A DNA stretch of 28,351 bases from JADCGM01 sp943368345 (GCA_943368345.1 CALRKY020000036.1:1-28351); one strand, 5' to 3'; shown: positions 7,613 through 16,092, counted from the first letter of the stretch. Program-made: numbers and translations. Notes: generated by a model not told the origin, from the sequence alone.

Positions 7613-9334
7613 ATGTCCTATACCGCACCTGTTACCGAGCAACGCTTTGTGCTGGAGACGATTGCTGACCTCCCCGGTTTGGCACGGCTGCCGCAATTTG
7701 CAGCAGCGTCGCCGGATATGGTCGATGCCATTTTGACCGAGGCGGCAAAGCTGGCGGAAAATGTGTTCGCCCCGCTCAATCGGCTGGGGGACCAGCAGGG
7801 CGCGAAATGGGCCGATGGCGTGGTGACCATGCCAGCTGGCTTCCGGGAGGCCTACCGGCAATATGTGGACGGTGGCTGGGGGTCACTTGGCGCTGATCCG
7901 GCTCACGGTGGGCAGGGGTTGCCGTTCGTGCTCGCCAGCGCGGTTCAGGAACAGCTGACCAGCGCCAACATGGCCTTCTCGCTCTGCATGATGCTGACCC
8001 AGGGCGCGATTGAGGCGGTGCAGGCGCATGGATCGGACAGTCAGAAGGCCGACTATCTGACCCGGATGGTGAGCGGCGAATGGACCGGAACCATGAACCT
8101 CACCGAACCGCAGGCCGGCTCCGATGTCGGGGCGCTGCGCAGCCGGGCCGAACCGCGTGGGGATGGCAGCTACCGCATCCAGGGGTCCAAGATATTCATC
8201 ACCTGGGGCGAACATGATGTTGCAGACAATATCATTCACCTCGTGCTGGCGCGGTTGCCGGATGCGCCCGCTGGAACCAAAGGTATCTCCCTGTTTCTGG
8301 TGCCAAAATTCCTGCCGGATGGCAGCCGTAATGATCTGAAATGCGCCAGTATCGAGCATAAGCTCGGCATCCATGCCTCCCCAACCTGCAGCATGGCCTT
8401 TGGCGATGGCGGTGCGTGTGTCGGCTGGCTGATCGGGGCAGAAGGCGCCGGGATGCGGGCGATGTTCACCATGATGAACCACGCCCGGATCAATGTTGGC
8501 CTGCAGGGCGTGGCAATCGCTGAACGGGCAACCCAGGCCGCCGTCACCTATGCCCGCGAACGGGTGCAATCGGGCAAGATCATCGCCCATGCCGATGTCC
8601 GGCGCATGCTGATGACGATGCGGGCCACGACCGAGGCCGTGCGGGCGCTGACCTATTACAATGCCGCCGCCGTTGACCGGGCCCATGCCGGGGATAGCAA
8701 GGCGCGGCGACTGGCGGATTTGCTGACGCCGGTCACCAAGGCCTATGCGACCGACACCGGCGTCGAACTCGCCAGCCTTGGTGTTCAGGTGTTTGGCGGC
8801 ATGGGCTTCGTCGAGGAAACCGGGGCGGCCCAGCATTTGCGCGACGCCCGGATTGCACCGATCTACGAAGGGACCAACGGCATCCAAGCGATGGATCTGG
8901 TGGTGCGGAAACTGCCGCAGGGGGCGTGGAAGGACCTGTTCGCCGATATCCGCGCCGACATTGCCTCGCTGCCTGCGGGCGGCGATCTTGGCGCACTGAG
9001 TCCGTATCTGGAGGATGGTCTTTCGGCACTGGAGACGGCGACGATCTGGATGGTGGGAAACCAGGGCGAGGCGCAGCGTGAAGCGGCGGCGGGGGCTGCC
9101 CCCTATTTGCGGATGTTCGGCATCGTCGTCGGAGCTTGGCTGCTGGCCAAACAGGCGGTCGCCGCCGAACGCGGCATGAACGGCTATGATCCGGCGTTCC
9201 TTAACGCGAAGATTGTCACCGCGCGGTTTTTCGCCGAACAGGTGATCCCGCAGGCGGTTGCCCTGCTCGGCCCGGCGACACGCGGCAGTGAGTTGTTCTA
9301 CGCCCTCGACGAGGCACAGTTCGCAGCGGCCTAA
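7613..9334 (+). CDS. acyl-CoA dehydrogenase, large form with C-terminal extension
   Basis: This 573-residue acyl-CoA dehydrogenase belongs to the long subfamily that includes DmdC-like 3-methylmercaptopropionyl-CoA dehydrogenases. The middle domain reads MNLTEPQAGSDVGALRSRA followed by GSKIFITWGEHD. The catalytic base is Glu419 in the standard IYEGTNGIQAMDLV. About 130 residues follow this and form the extra C-terminal domain found in this subfamily. ATG 7613 has AAGGGA close upstream; the frame is open much further upstream, but that part is antisense to the Sua5-type gene. Its stop overlaps that of the converging cysQ in the four bases CTAA. The sequence resembles DmdC, but that does not prove a sulfur substrate; medium or long acyl-CoA oxidation is equally possible. 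Confidence 0.93.
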   Translation: MSYTAPVTEQRFVLETIADLPGLARLPQFAAASPDMVDAILTEAAKLAENVFAPLNRLGDQQGAKWADGVVTMPAGFREAYRQYVDGGWGSLGADPAHGGQGLPFVLASAVQEQLTSANMAFSLCMMLTQGAIEAVQAHGSDSQKADYLTRMVSGEWTGTMNLTEPQAGSDVGALRSRAEPRGDGSYRIQGSKIFITWGEHDVADNIIHLVLARLPDAPAGTKGISLFLVPKFLPDGSRNDLKCASIEHKLGIHASPTCSMAFGDGGACVGWLIGAEGAGMRAMFTMMNHARINVGLQGVAIAERATQAAVTYARERVQSGKIIAHADVRRMLMTMRATTEAVRALTYYNAAAVDRAHAGDSKARRLADLLTPVTKAYATDTGVELASLGVQVFGGMGFVEETGAAQHLRDARIAPIYEGTNGIQAMDLVVRKLPQGAWKDLFADIRADIASLPAGGDLGALSPYLEDGLSALETATIWMVGNQGEAQREAAAGAAPYLRMFGIVVGAWLLAKQAVAAERGMNGYDPAFLNAKIVTARFFAEQVIPQAVALLGPATRGSELFYALDEAQFAAA

Positions 9335-10107
9335 AGCGGCGGGATTGCCGCGTCGGGATCGCCTACGGCCAGAAATGCACCGTTGAGGAATTTTGGCTTG
9401 GCATAGGCAAATGGCGCGCCGTCCTTGCCGCGCGTCATGCCACCCGCAGATCGCAGCAAAGCGTCGCCCGCAGCGGTGTCCCATTCGCAGGTCGGGCCGA
9501 AGCGCGGATAGACGTCGGCGGACCCTTCTGCCACCAGACAGAATTTCAGCGATGACCCGCTGGGCCGGGTGTCGGCACTAGGAATCGCGGCGGCATAGCG
9601 ACTGGTTTCGCTGTCAAGGTGGGTCCGGCTGGTCACCACAATCGGGCGGGGTGCAAGCGGACGGGACTTGATGGAGACACGGGGTCCGTTCCGCAATTCG
9701 CGGAATGCCCCAAATCCCTTAGCACCTGCCCATAATGTGCCGTCGCGCGGAGCCAGCACCAGCCCGAGCACCGGCTCACCACCTTCGACGAGGGCGACAT
9801 TGACCGAATAGTCCGGGCCGCCCCGGATGAAATCCTTGGTACCATCTAGGGGGTCAATCAGCCAGAAGCGTGCAGTTGGTTCCGGCTGAAACCCGGCAGC
9901 GCTCGCTTCCTCTCCGACGATGACCGCGCCCGGCTCGATGGCGCGGATGGCTGCGGTCAGCAGTAACTCGGCTTGCTCATCGGCCTCGGTAACAGGCGAA
10001 TGGTCGGCCTTGTCGCGAGCGACGGCCCCGGCGATGCGGATGGTTTCGATCAGGTCCCCGGCAGCGCGAACGGCCGGGATCAGGGCTTCAATCAGGGGAT
10101 GCTTCAC
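9331..10107 (-). CDS. cysQ: 3'(2'),5'-bisphosphate nucleotidase CysQ-like inositol monophosphatase-fold enzyme
   Basis: This 258-residue Mg-dependent phosphatase likely removes the 3'-phosphate from PAP, a by-product of sulfate assimilation and phosphopantetheine transfer. The metal-site motifs are intact: GEE at 65-67, DPLDGTKDF at 85-93, and EWDTAAGDALL near the C-terminus. GTG at 10107 is the start; it overlaps the gntR stop as GTGA, so translation is probably coupled to the regulator. The converging dehydrogenase overlaps its stop. Some family members act on inositol phosphates; the length and the DPLDGTKDF and EWDTAAGDA motifs favour CysQ. Confidence 0.9.
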   Translation of the reverse strand: MKHPLIEALIPAVRAAGDLIETIRIAGAVARDKADHSPVTEADEQAELLLTAAIRAIEPGAVIVGEEASAAGFQPEPTARFWLIDPLDGTKDFIRGGPDYSVNVALVEGGEPVLGLVLAPRDGTLWAGAKGFGAFRELRNGPRVSIKSRPLAPRPIVVTSRTHLDSETSRYAAAIPSADTRPSGSSLKFCLVAEGSADVYPRFGPTCEWDTAAGDALLRSAGGMTRGKDGAPFAYAKPKFLNGAFLAVGDPDAAIPPL

Positions 10108-10460
10108 GCGTCGACGGTGGCGAACAGCTCCCGGGGCGTCAAGCCAAGACGATCAATATGATCCCGAATGCGCGGCCAATCGGTGCGCAGGAAGGATTGA
10201 CGCTCGGTCTTCAACAGAGCCTCCTTGGCCCCAGGTTCGACGAACAGGCCAAGCCCCTTCTTGGCAGAGATCAGGCCAAGCGATTGCAGTTCCTGATAGG
10301 CCTTTGACACCGTCAGCGGATTGACATCCCGGTCGGCAGCCAGCGCGCGCACCGATGGCAAGGTATCACCGACCGCATAGCGGCCATCCAATATGCCGCT
10401 GACGATCAGGTCGCGAATTTGCAGATATATCGGTCGTGCGTCTTGCCACATGAGTGTCAT
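10104..10460 (-). CDS. GntR-family (YtrA-like) transcriptional regulator
   Basis: This is a small 118-residue regulator. A winged helix-turn-helix occupies about residues 8-72 (PIYLQIRDLIVSGILDGR, then LPSVRALAADRDVNPLTVSKAYQEL and the wing GLGLFV). The C-terminal helical tail is short, with no large effector domain, which is typical of the YtrA subgroup. ATG 10460 is chosen because AGG lies upstream and the family usually begins just before the PIYLQI helix; GTG 10466 and ATG 10451 are alternatives. It is coupled to cysQ by a GTGA overlap and lies 45 bp after the nitroreductase gene. Inverted repeats at its own start suggest autoregulation. YtrA-type genes often neighbour ABC transporters; none is present here. 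Confidence 0.9.
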   Translation of the reverse strand: MTLMWQDARPIYLQIRDLIVSGILDGRYAVGDTLPSVRALAADRDVNPLTVSKAYQELQSLGLISAKKGLGLFVEPGAKEALLKTERQSFLRTDWPRIRDHIDRLGLTPRELFATVDA

Positions 10461-10480
10461 ATGCACCTATGACGGCATAT
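10456..10480. promoter_or_regulatory. overlapping inverted repeats at the gntR start (candidate operator)
   Basis: Two perfect inverted repeats overlap here. GTCATA (10456-10461) and TATGAC (10468-10473) are separated by six bases. ATATGC (10459-10464) and GCATAT (10475-10480) are separated by ten. They cover the gntR start codon and leader. YtrA-like regulators bind short inverted repeats, so autoregulation is the simplest reading. Confidence 0.5.
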
Positions 10481-10505
10481 TGGTCAAGCCTGTGTGTTAT
10501 GCCGA

Positions 10506-11087
10506 TCAACCAGTCCAGACGCGGACGATGTCCTGCAAAGCCGGTCGCGGACGTTCGGTTAGCTCTCGCGCTGGCGAGCCGATGAACACGAACCCGGCAA
10601 TTTGCCCCCCCGGTGATGCCAGCGCGTCCCGGACCGTATCGGAATAGGCCGCCCACCCGGTCAGCCAATTGGCGACAAACCCCGCCGCATGGGCGGCATG
10701 GATCAGGTTCATTGCCGCAGCCCCTACCGACAATTGCTGCTCCCACACCGGAATATGGCTCGTGGTAACCGGGCAACTGGTTACGACAATGAGTGTTGGT
10801 GCGCTGTGCGCGAACTCCCGGATTGCCTCCAGCTCAGCGCGCCCAGGCTCGGCCTTGGTTTCCCGGTAGGCGGCTTCGAGCAACGACTGGAGCTGCGCGC
10901 GCGCCGTGGTCGGGATGATTGTGAACCGCCACGGTGCTAGCTTGCCATGATCGGGTGTCCGGGCGGCGATGGCCAAAATCTCGGCCACTTGGGCATCGGT
11001 CGGGCCGGGGGCCTGCATATCGCGGGCTTTTCCGGATCGGCGCGTAGCCAGCGATGTCAGCGGCGTGGTGCGGTCATTGAAGTGCAT
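10506..11087 (-). CDS. nitroreductase family protein (YdjA-like)
   Basis: This FMN-dependent oxidoreductase-like protein has 193 residues. The N-terminal TRRSGKARDM motif and the RTPDHGKLAPWRFTI motif (about residues 40-55) are those of the YdjA-like nitroreductase subgroup, and the C-terminal half keeps GAAAMNLIHAAHAAGF and GFVFIGSP. Members are homodimeric cytosolic flavoproteins that use NAD(P)H; the natural substrate is rarely known. ATG 11087 gives the expected family length. A longer in-frame start at 11189 would run antisense into the TonB receptor and adds non-family residues. Its start lies 55 bp from the divergent TonB receptor start. It is upstream of gntR and cysQ on the same strand. 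Confidence 0.88.
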   Translation of the reverse strand: MHFNDRTTPLTSLATRRSGKARDMQAPGPTDAQVAEILAIAARTPDHGKLAPWRFTIIPTTARAQLQSLLEAAYRETKAEPGRAELEAIREFAHSAPTLIVVTSCPVTTSHIPVWEQQLSVGAAAMNLIHAAHAAGFVANWLTGWAAYSDTVRDALASPGGQIAGFVFIGSPARELTERPRPALQDIVRVWTG

Positions 11088-11121
11088 GGTGGTGCGACTA
11101 ACCCATTGCCAAACCGGCGTC

Positions 11122-11140
11122 ACCCCTGCGAAGGCTGGGT
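11122..11140. repeat. degenerate GC-rich hairpin repeat before the TonB receptor
   Basis: ACCC (11122-11125) and GGGT (11137-11140) enclose GC-GAAG-GC, giving an imperfect hairpin. It resembles worn copies of the CCCC-GGCGAAGGCC-GGGG intergenic repeat common in sphingomonad genomes. It lies directly before the receptor ATG at 11143 and holds its likely AAGG ribosome site. Family membership is my recollection, not a search result. Confidence 0.35.
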
Positions 11141-11142
11141 TC

Positions 11143-13185
11143 ATGATCGCACTTGTCGCCCTGACCGCCGCGGTGGCGTCGCCCGACATCGTAGTGACCG
11201 GCCGCAGCTTGCCGCAACCGGCTGGGGCGGCGGCCTATGGTGCCGTCACAATCGGCGGGGACCGCCTGCGGTCGGAGGCGTCCGGTCGGTTAGAGGACGC
11301 GCTGCGCGATGTGGCGGGGTTCCAGCAATTTCGGCGCAGCGACAGCCGCGCCGCCAATCCGACGTCGCAAGGGGCAAGCCTGCGGTCGCTCGGGGGCAAT
11401 GCCGCCAGTCGGGCGCTGGTTTTGCTGGACGGCGTTCCGGTCGCCGATCCCTTTGCTGGCTGGATTCCTTGGCCGGCACTGTCACCTGATCGTTTGGCCG
11501 CGGCCCGGGTAACGCGCGGTGGCGGCGCGGGCGGCTTTGGTAGCGGCGCCCTCACCGGGACAATTGAACTGTTCAGTGCAGGCACGCCCGATGAGACCGT
11601 CGCGGATGCCACAGTGGCTGCGGGCAGTCGCGGTGCCCTGAGTGCGAGCGCGGGGGCGTCGGCGGCGCTCGAGGCGGGCTTTGCCATGTTGTCCGGGCGG
11701 TTTGACCGAGGCGATGGCTACCGACTGGTTCCTGAACGGCAGCGGGGGCTGGTCGATGTCCCGGCGCGGTACCGGCAATGGTCAATCGCGGCCCGGGGTG
11801 TTGCACCGGTCGGGCAAGATAGCGAACTTCAAGTGTCGGCGCGGGCATTTGACGATGATCGTCGGCGTGGGCTGGTGGGCGGAGGGATCGCCAGTCAGGG
11901 TGCCGACGCCAGCATTCGCTTCGTCAGCCGTGGCGATTGGGCGTGGGAAGCGCTTGCCTATGTCCAGGCCCGTAAATTTGCGACCCAAATTCTGGCCGTG
12001 AATGCGGCGCGCACCGCCGCAACGCCGACGCTGGATCAATATAATACGCCGTCTACCGGTGTCGGCGGCAAATTCGAACTGCGCCCACCCGTTGGCGCTG
12101 CGCATGATGTGCAGATCGGCGCTGACATTCGGGTGGCGGACGGCGAGACGCGGGAGCGATTCCGGTTTCAACTCGGGCAGTTCACCCGGCTGCGCCAGGC
12201 CGGGGGACAATCGCTGACGCTGGGACTTTATGCCGAGGATAGCTGGCAGCCGCGTGACGGTCTGACGCTCACGGCGGGGGTCCGGCTCGATCATTGGACG
12301 CTCACCGACGGACGATTGCGCGAAACCGACATTGCCGATGGGGCAGTAGTCACCAACCTGAATTTTGCCAAGCGCGATGGCTGGGAACCGACGGCGCGTG
12401 GCGGTGCGGAACTGGAGTTGACGGCGGCGCTGAAGGCCCGGGCCGCTGGCTACCTCGGCTGGCGCTTGCCGACCCTCAACGAACTCTATCGGCCATTCCG
12501 GGCCGGAGCCGACGCGACAGCCGCCAATGCTGCGCTCAATCCTGAACGGCTGGGCGGGGTGGAACTGGGCATCGACTACACGCCTTTGAACACCGCCCGC
12601 GCAGGACTTACCCTGTTCTGGAACCGGCTCGACAATGCCATCGGCAATGTCACGCTCGGCACGGGACCCGGTACCTTCCCGCAGGTTGGATTTGTCGCGG
12701 CCGGCGGGGCCTTCCGGCAGCGGCTCAATCTCGATTCAATCCGTGTGAAGGGGGTCGAGGTGACGGCGGCGCTGGACTATGGCCGCTGGAGCCTGTCGGG
12801 CAGTGCCGCCCTGACCAATGCCCGCGTCAGCGCCAGCGGGCCCGCTGTGGCGCTGGATGGCAAGCGTCCGGCCCAAAGTCCAAAGGTTCAAGCGTCGGTA
12901 ACGATTGGTTATACCGTTCCTGATGGACTCCGCGCATCCGTCACGGGCCGTTATGTCGGCGATCAGTTTGAGGATGATCTGCAGGCACGTCGGCTCCGTC
13001 CTGCCCTGACGGTGGATCTTAGTGCGGTGCTGCCAATCTGGCGCGGGATCGGACTGCGCCTCGCTGTGGAGAATCTGTTCGACCGGGAAATTCAGGCCGG
13101 GATCAGCGACAGCGGTATCATCGACCGTGGGACGCCCAGAACGATCTGGGCCGGGGTAAATTGGACGTTCGGGAGGCGCCAATGA
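11143..13185 (+). CDS. TonB-dependent outer-membrane receptor
   Basis: This 680-residue outer-membrane gated channel has a short hydrophobic leader, then a TonB box-like DIVVTG at 15-20. A plug domain follows (about 25-150, with ALRDVAGFQQF, ASLRSLGG, ALVLLDGVPVADPF and GALTGTIEL), then a beta-barrel to the C-terminus (SLTLGLYAEDSW, LAVENLFDREI). The ATG at 11143 gives an unusually short signal peptide with no basic residue. An in-frame ATG at 11086 would add 19 residues including Arg and Lys and could be the true start, but it runs through a hairpin repeat. The C-terminus is WTFGRRQ, with the usual terminal aromatic displaced. The stop overlaps the next gene as ATGA. No cobalamin riboswitch or iron box is visible upstream. 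The substrate is unknown. Confidence 0.9.
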   Translation: MIALVALTAAVASPDIVVTGRSLPQPAGAAAYGAVTIGGDRLRSEASGRLEDALRDVAGFQQFRRSDSRAANPTSQGASLRSLGGNAASRALVLLDGVPVADPFAGWIPWPALSPDRLAAARVTRGGGAGGFGSGALTGTIELFSAGTPDETVADATVAAGSRGALSASAGASAALEAGFAMLSGRFDRGDGYRLVPERQRGLVDVPARYRQWSIAARGVAPVGQDSELQVSARAFDDDRRRGLVGGGIASQGADASIRFVSRGDWAWEALAYVQARKFATQILAVNAARTAATPTLDQYNTPSTGVGGKFELRPPVGAAHDVQIGADIRVADGETRERFRFQLGQFTRLRQAGGQSLTLGLYAEDSWQPRDGLTLTAGVRLDHWTLTDGRLRETDIADGAVVTNLNFAKRDGWEPTARGGAELELTAALKARAAGYLGWRLPTLNELYRPFRAGADATAANAALNPERLGGVELGIDYTPLNTARAGLTLFWNRLDNAIGNVTLGTGPGTFPQVGFVAAGGAFRQRLNLDSIRVKGVEVTAALDYGRWSLSGSAALTNARVSASGPAVALDGKRPAQSPKVQASVTIGYTVPDGLRASVTGRYVGDQFEDDLQARRLRPALTVDLSAVLPIWRGIGLRLAVENLFDREIQAGISDSGIIDRGTPRTIWAGVNWTFGRRQ

Positions 13186-13961
13186 TCTGGATCGCTGCCT
13201 CACCCTGGATATCTGGCATCTTGCTGTTTGGCGGATTGTTAGTGGCGCTGGAAAGCGGGCGCTGGCTTGGGCGTCGCTGGATTGCCCGGCACCCGGCGGA
13301 AGGGCATGCGCCGTCAGCAATTGATGCGGCGGTGCTGGCACTTTTCGGGTTGCTCGTGGCCTTTGCATTTTCGGGGGCTGCCAGCCGATTTGACGAACGA
13401 CGCGGCCTGATCGTGCAGGAAGCGAACGCAATCGGTACCGCTTATGCAAGATTGGATTTGCTGGCGGCACCGGACCGATCAAAGCTGCAAGAGAGCTTCC
13501 GACAATATGTCGAACTCCGGATCGACGCGCATGGCCCTTCGGCAGACCCGGCCAAAGCCCGGCGATTGCAGCAAATCATCTGGTCGGATGCGGTGCGCGC
13601 CACCGCAGCTGACGCGGCATCGCCATCTGCCAAGATGCTGCTGCTCCCGGCGTTGAATGAAATGATCGATCTCACGACGACCCGTGCGATGGTGGCGCGC
13701 ATGCATCCACCGTCGATCATCTCCGCAATGCTGGTTGGGGTTGCCCTGATCGGGGCCCTATTGGGTGGCCACGCGCTGGCAGCAGCTCCCGCGCGCCCTT
13801 GGCTTCATATGCTGAGCTTTGCCCTGGTGGTGACGTTGGTCATCTACGTGATCGCCGATCTGGAATATCCAAGGGTCGGCTATCTGCGCGTCGATGATTT
13901 TGATTCGGTGCTCCGCGATTTGCGGTGGAGCATGTCGGTCAGCGAACCGGTCGGCGCTTGA
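13182..13961 (+). CDS. DUF4239 (bestrophin-like) membrane protein
   Basis: This is a 259-residue membrane protein. Two hydrophobic segments lie near the N-terminus (SGILLFGGLLVALESG and AVLALFGLLVAFAFSG), followed by a long soluble helical middle with EANAIGTAYARLDLL, two more membrane segments, and a conserved tail DLEYPRVGYLRVDDFD. This arrangement matches DUF4239, annotated as bestrophin-like with no firm function. ATG 13182 has GGGAGG five bases upstream and overlaps the receptor stop as ATGA, so it is translationally coupled to the TonB receptor. The 3' end overlaps the converging MaoC-like gene by 23 bp. A link to uptake through the receptor is an inference from coupling only. Confidence 0.78.
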   Translation: MIWIAASPWISGILLFGGLLVALESGRWLGRRWIARHPAEGHAPSAIDAAVLALFGLLVAFAFSGAASRFDERRGLIVQEANAIGTAYARLDLLAAPDRSKLQESFRQYVELRIDAHGPSADPAKARRLQQIIWSDAVRATAADAASPSAKMLLLPALNEMIDLTTTRAMVARMHPPSIISAMLVGVALIGALLGGHALAAAPARPWLHMLSFALVVTLVIYVIADLEYPRVGYLRVDDFDSVLRDLRWSMSVSEPVGA

Positions 13962-14388
13962 CGATGCCGATGCTGACCATGGTCATCACCACTTCGTCAT
14001 GCTGATTGAAGATGGTCGCGCGGCTGTGGTGGGAGCCGATGTCGGGCTTTGACCGGGACGGGCGTACTTCTAAACATTCGGTTTCAACCCGCAAGGTATC
14101 GCCGGGATAGACCGGTTTGATCCAGCGGATTTCGTCGACGCCGGGAGAGCCAAGTCCGGCGATATTGGTTCGGCTCATATTGTCGACAAACATCCGCATC
14201 ACCATCGAACAGGTGTGCCATCCGGATGCTGAAAGCCGCCCGAAATAGGTGACCGCTGCCGCTGCATCGTCGAGGTGAAACGCCTGCGGGTCATATTTCG
14301 TGGCAAACTCCAGCACTTCTTCGCGGGTGACCTGATAGGCCCCGAAACTGTCACGCGCGCCGACAACAAGGTCTTCCAGATATCTCAA
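13939..14388 (-). CDS. MaoC-like hotdog-fold (R)-specific enoyl-CoA hydratase family protein
   Basis: This 149-residue hotdog-fold protein carries the MaoC active-site pattern Asp33 and His38 in YDPQAFHLD, followed by FGRLSASGWHTCSMVM. The family hydrates 2-enoyl-CoA to (R)-3-hydroxyacyl-CoA. The best start is TTG 14388: AGGAG lies seven bases upstream and the first residues RYLEDLVVG match the family start. An upstream ATG at 14406 has no ribosome site and would overlap ychF. The AGGAG overlaps the ychF stop codon, so the gene is probably expressed as the last cistron of rplY-pth-ychF-maoC. A fatty-acid gene at the end of a translation operon is unusual but plausible. Confidence 0.88.
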   Translation of the reverse strand: MRYLEDLVVGARDSFGAYQVTREEVLEFATKYDPQAFHLDDAAAAVTYFGRLSASGWHTCSMVMRMFVDNMSRTNIAGLGSPGVDEIRWIKPVYPGDTLRVETECLEVRPSRSKPDIGSHHSRATIFNQHDEVVMTMVSIGIVKRRPVR

Positions 14389-14398
14389 CGGACTGCTC

Positions 14399-15499
14399 CT
14401 AGACATTGAAGCGGAAGTGGAAAATGTCGCCATCGGCGGTCAGGTAATCCTTGCCCTCCAGCCGCAGCCGCCCGCCGTCGCGTGCGCCGGCCTCGCCGCC
14501 AAATTTGACGAAATCATCATAGGCAATGGTCTCGGCCCGGATGAAGCCCTTCTCGAAGTCGGTGTGGATGACGCCTGCGGCCTGTGGGGCGGTTGCGCCG
14601 CGTTCGACGGTCCAGGCCCGGGCTTCCTTTGGCCCGACCGTGAAAAAGGTCACCAGATGCAGCAGGTCATAGCCAGCTCGGATCACCCGGGCGAGGCCGG
14701 TTTCGGTAAGGCCGAGGTCGGCGAGAAAGGCTGGCCGGTCGGCGCTGTCCATCTGGGCAATTTCGGCTTCGATGGCAGCGGAGATGACCACGGAAATTGC
14801 GCCCTGCCGTGCAGCCATTTCGGCGACCCGGGCCGAGAAGGCATTGCCGTCGGCGGCGGATGCTTCCTCGACATTGCAGACATACAGAACCGGCTTGCCG
14901 GTCAGCAGCTGCGACTGGTCCAGAACACGCTTTTCCTCCGCATCGGCGGGCTGGGTCAGCCGTGCGGCTTTGCCTTCCCGCAGCAAGTCCAGCGCCTTGC
15001 CCAGAACGCTGGCGGCGACCTTGGCCTCCTTGTCGCCCTGCTGGGCCTTTTTCTGGAAGGCCGGAACCCGCTTTTCCAGACTCTCAAGGTCGGCGAGCAT
15101 CAGTTCGGTTTCAACCGTCTCGGCATCGGCGACCGGATCGATCTTGCCTTCGACATGGGTGATATCGTCATCCTCAAAACAGCGGAGGACATGGACGATG
15201 GCATCGACTTCCCGGATGTTGCCGAGGAACTGGTTGCCCAAACCTTCGCCTTTTGAGGCACCCCGGACCAACCCGGCGATATCGACAAAGCCAAGCTGGG
15301 TTTCGATGATCTTTGCGGACTTGCCGATTTTGGCGATGGTATCGAGCCGGGGATCGGGCACCGGCACATTTCCGACATTGGGTTCTATCGTGCAGAATGG
15401 ATAATTGGCCGCAGCGGCAGACGCGGTTTGCGTCAGCGCGTTGAACAGGGTCGACTTGCCGACATTGGGCAATCCGACAATACCGCAGCGAAATCCCAT
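14399..15499 (-). CDS. ychF: redox-regulated ATPase/GTPase YchF (OLA1 family)
   Basis: This 366-residue Obg-family P-loop NTPase associates with ribosomes and stress responses. Visible motifs are the P-loop GLPNVGKST (residues 9-17), DIAGL (73-77, the G3 region) and NVEE (209-212) replacing the usual NKxD, which explains the ATP preference of YchF. A helical coiled-coil insertion lies between about 130 and 200, and a TGS domain is at the C-terminus (about 280-364, FFTVGPKEARAWTVERG). Full length for the family. Its ATG is one base after the pth stop (TGA-C-ATG), so the two are translationally coupled. The pth-ychF pairing is widely conserved in bacteria. Confidence 0.97.
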   Translation of the reverse strand: MGFRCGIVGLPNVGKSTLFNALTQTASAAAANYPFCTIEPNVGNVPVPDPRLDTIAKIGKSAKIIETQLGFVDIAGLVRGASKGEGLGNQFLGNIREVDAIVHVLRCFEDDDITHVEGKIDPVADAETVETELMLADLESLEKRVPAFQKKAQQGDKEAKVAASVLGKALDLLREGKAARLTQPADAEEKRVLDQSQLLTGKPVLYVCNVEEASAADGNAFSARVAEMAARQGAISVVISAAIEAEIAQMDSADRPAFLADLGLTETGLARVIRAGYDLLHLVTFFTVGPKEARAWTVERGATAPQAAGVIHTDFEKGFIRAETIAYDDFVKFGGEAGARDGGRLRLEGKDYLTADGDIFHFRFNV

Positions 15500-15500
15500 G

Positions 15501-16076
15501 TCAGTCAGTCCCCATTCTGAGCGCGATATCGTTCATGAAGCGCGCATCATTACCTGCCACCAGCCAGTCGAGTTCGGCGGACACCGCCCCGAGCAGGTCC
15601 GGGAGCCACCCGTTTAACTCCGCCTTGGCAAAATTGCCGAGCACATGGCCCGTGACCCGGTCCTTGTGACCCGGATGGCCAATCCCGAGCCGGACCCGGC
15701 GGAACTCGTCGCCAATATGGGCCGCAATCGAACGGATGCCGTTGTGACCAGCGGCTCCGCCGCCGATCTTCACCTTGACGCGCCCCGGTTCCAGATCAAG
15801 TTCATCGTAAAAGACTATGACGTCGGCAGGTTCGAGCTTGAAGAAGCGCATGGCCTCCCCAACCGATCTCCCGCTTTCATTCATCCAGGTTGCCGGTTTC
15901 AGCAACAGCAGCTTGCGACCGTCCAAGTGGCCTTGTGCAGCCAGCCCTTGAAAGCGGGTTTTCCACGGTTCAAAGCCCAGGCTGTCATGGATCGTGTCGG
16001 CCACCATATAGCCGATATTGTGCCGGTGCAGGCTATAGTCCCTGCCGGGGTTGCCGAGGCCGACGAGGAGGTGCAT
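15501..16076 (-). CDS. pth: peptidyl-tRNA hydrolase
   Basis: This 191-residue cytosolic esterase recycles peptidyl-tRNA released from stalled ribosomes. The N-terminal LLVGLGNPG with Asn9 and the catalytic His19 in HRHNIGYM are present, as are KPATWMNESG, YDELDLEPG with the helper Asp, and GGGAAGHNGIRSI. Length and motifs are normal. It follows rplY by 56 bp, a space filled by a strong hairpin, and is immediately followed by ychF. The ribosome site before ATG 16076 is weak, so translation may depend on upstream structure. Confidence 0.97.
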   Translation of the reverse strand: MHLLVGLGNPGRDYSLHRHNIGYMVADTIHDSLGFEPWKTRFQGLAAQGHLDGRKLLLLKPATWMNESGRSVGEAMRFFKLEPADVIVFYDELDLEPGRVKVKIGGGAAGHNGIRSIAAHIGDEFRRVRLGIGHPGHKDRVTGHVLGNFAKAELNGWLPDLLGAVSAELDWLVAGNDARFMNDIALRMGTD

Positions 16077-16092
16077 TCGGCGGCGCGCCTAC

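Noticed and set aside
7883..9484. 533-codon open frame on the minus strand
   Set aside because: It is antisense to the clear acyl-CoA dehydrogenase at 7613-9334; its translation is Arg/Gly/His-rich with no domain, typical of a GC-rich shadow frame.
11088..11142. Cobalamin riboswitch or Fur box before the TonB receptor
   Set aside because: The space is too short and the B12-box or Fur-like palindromes are absent.
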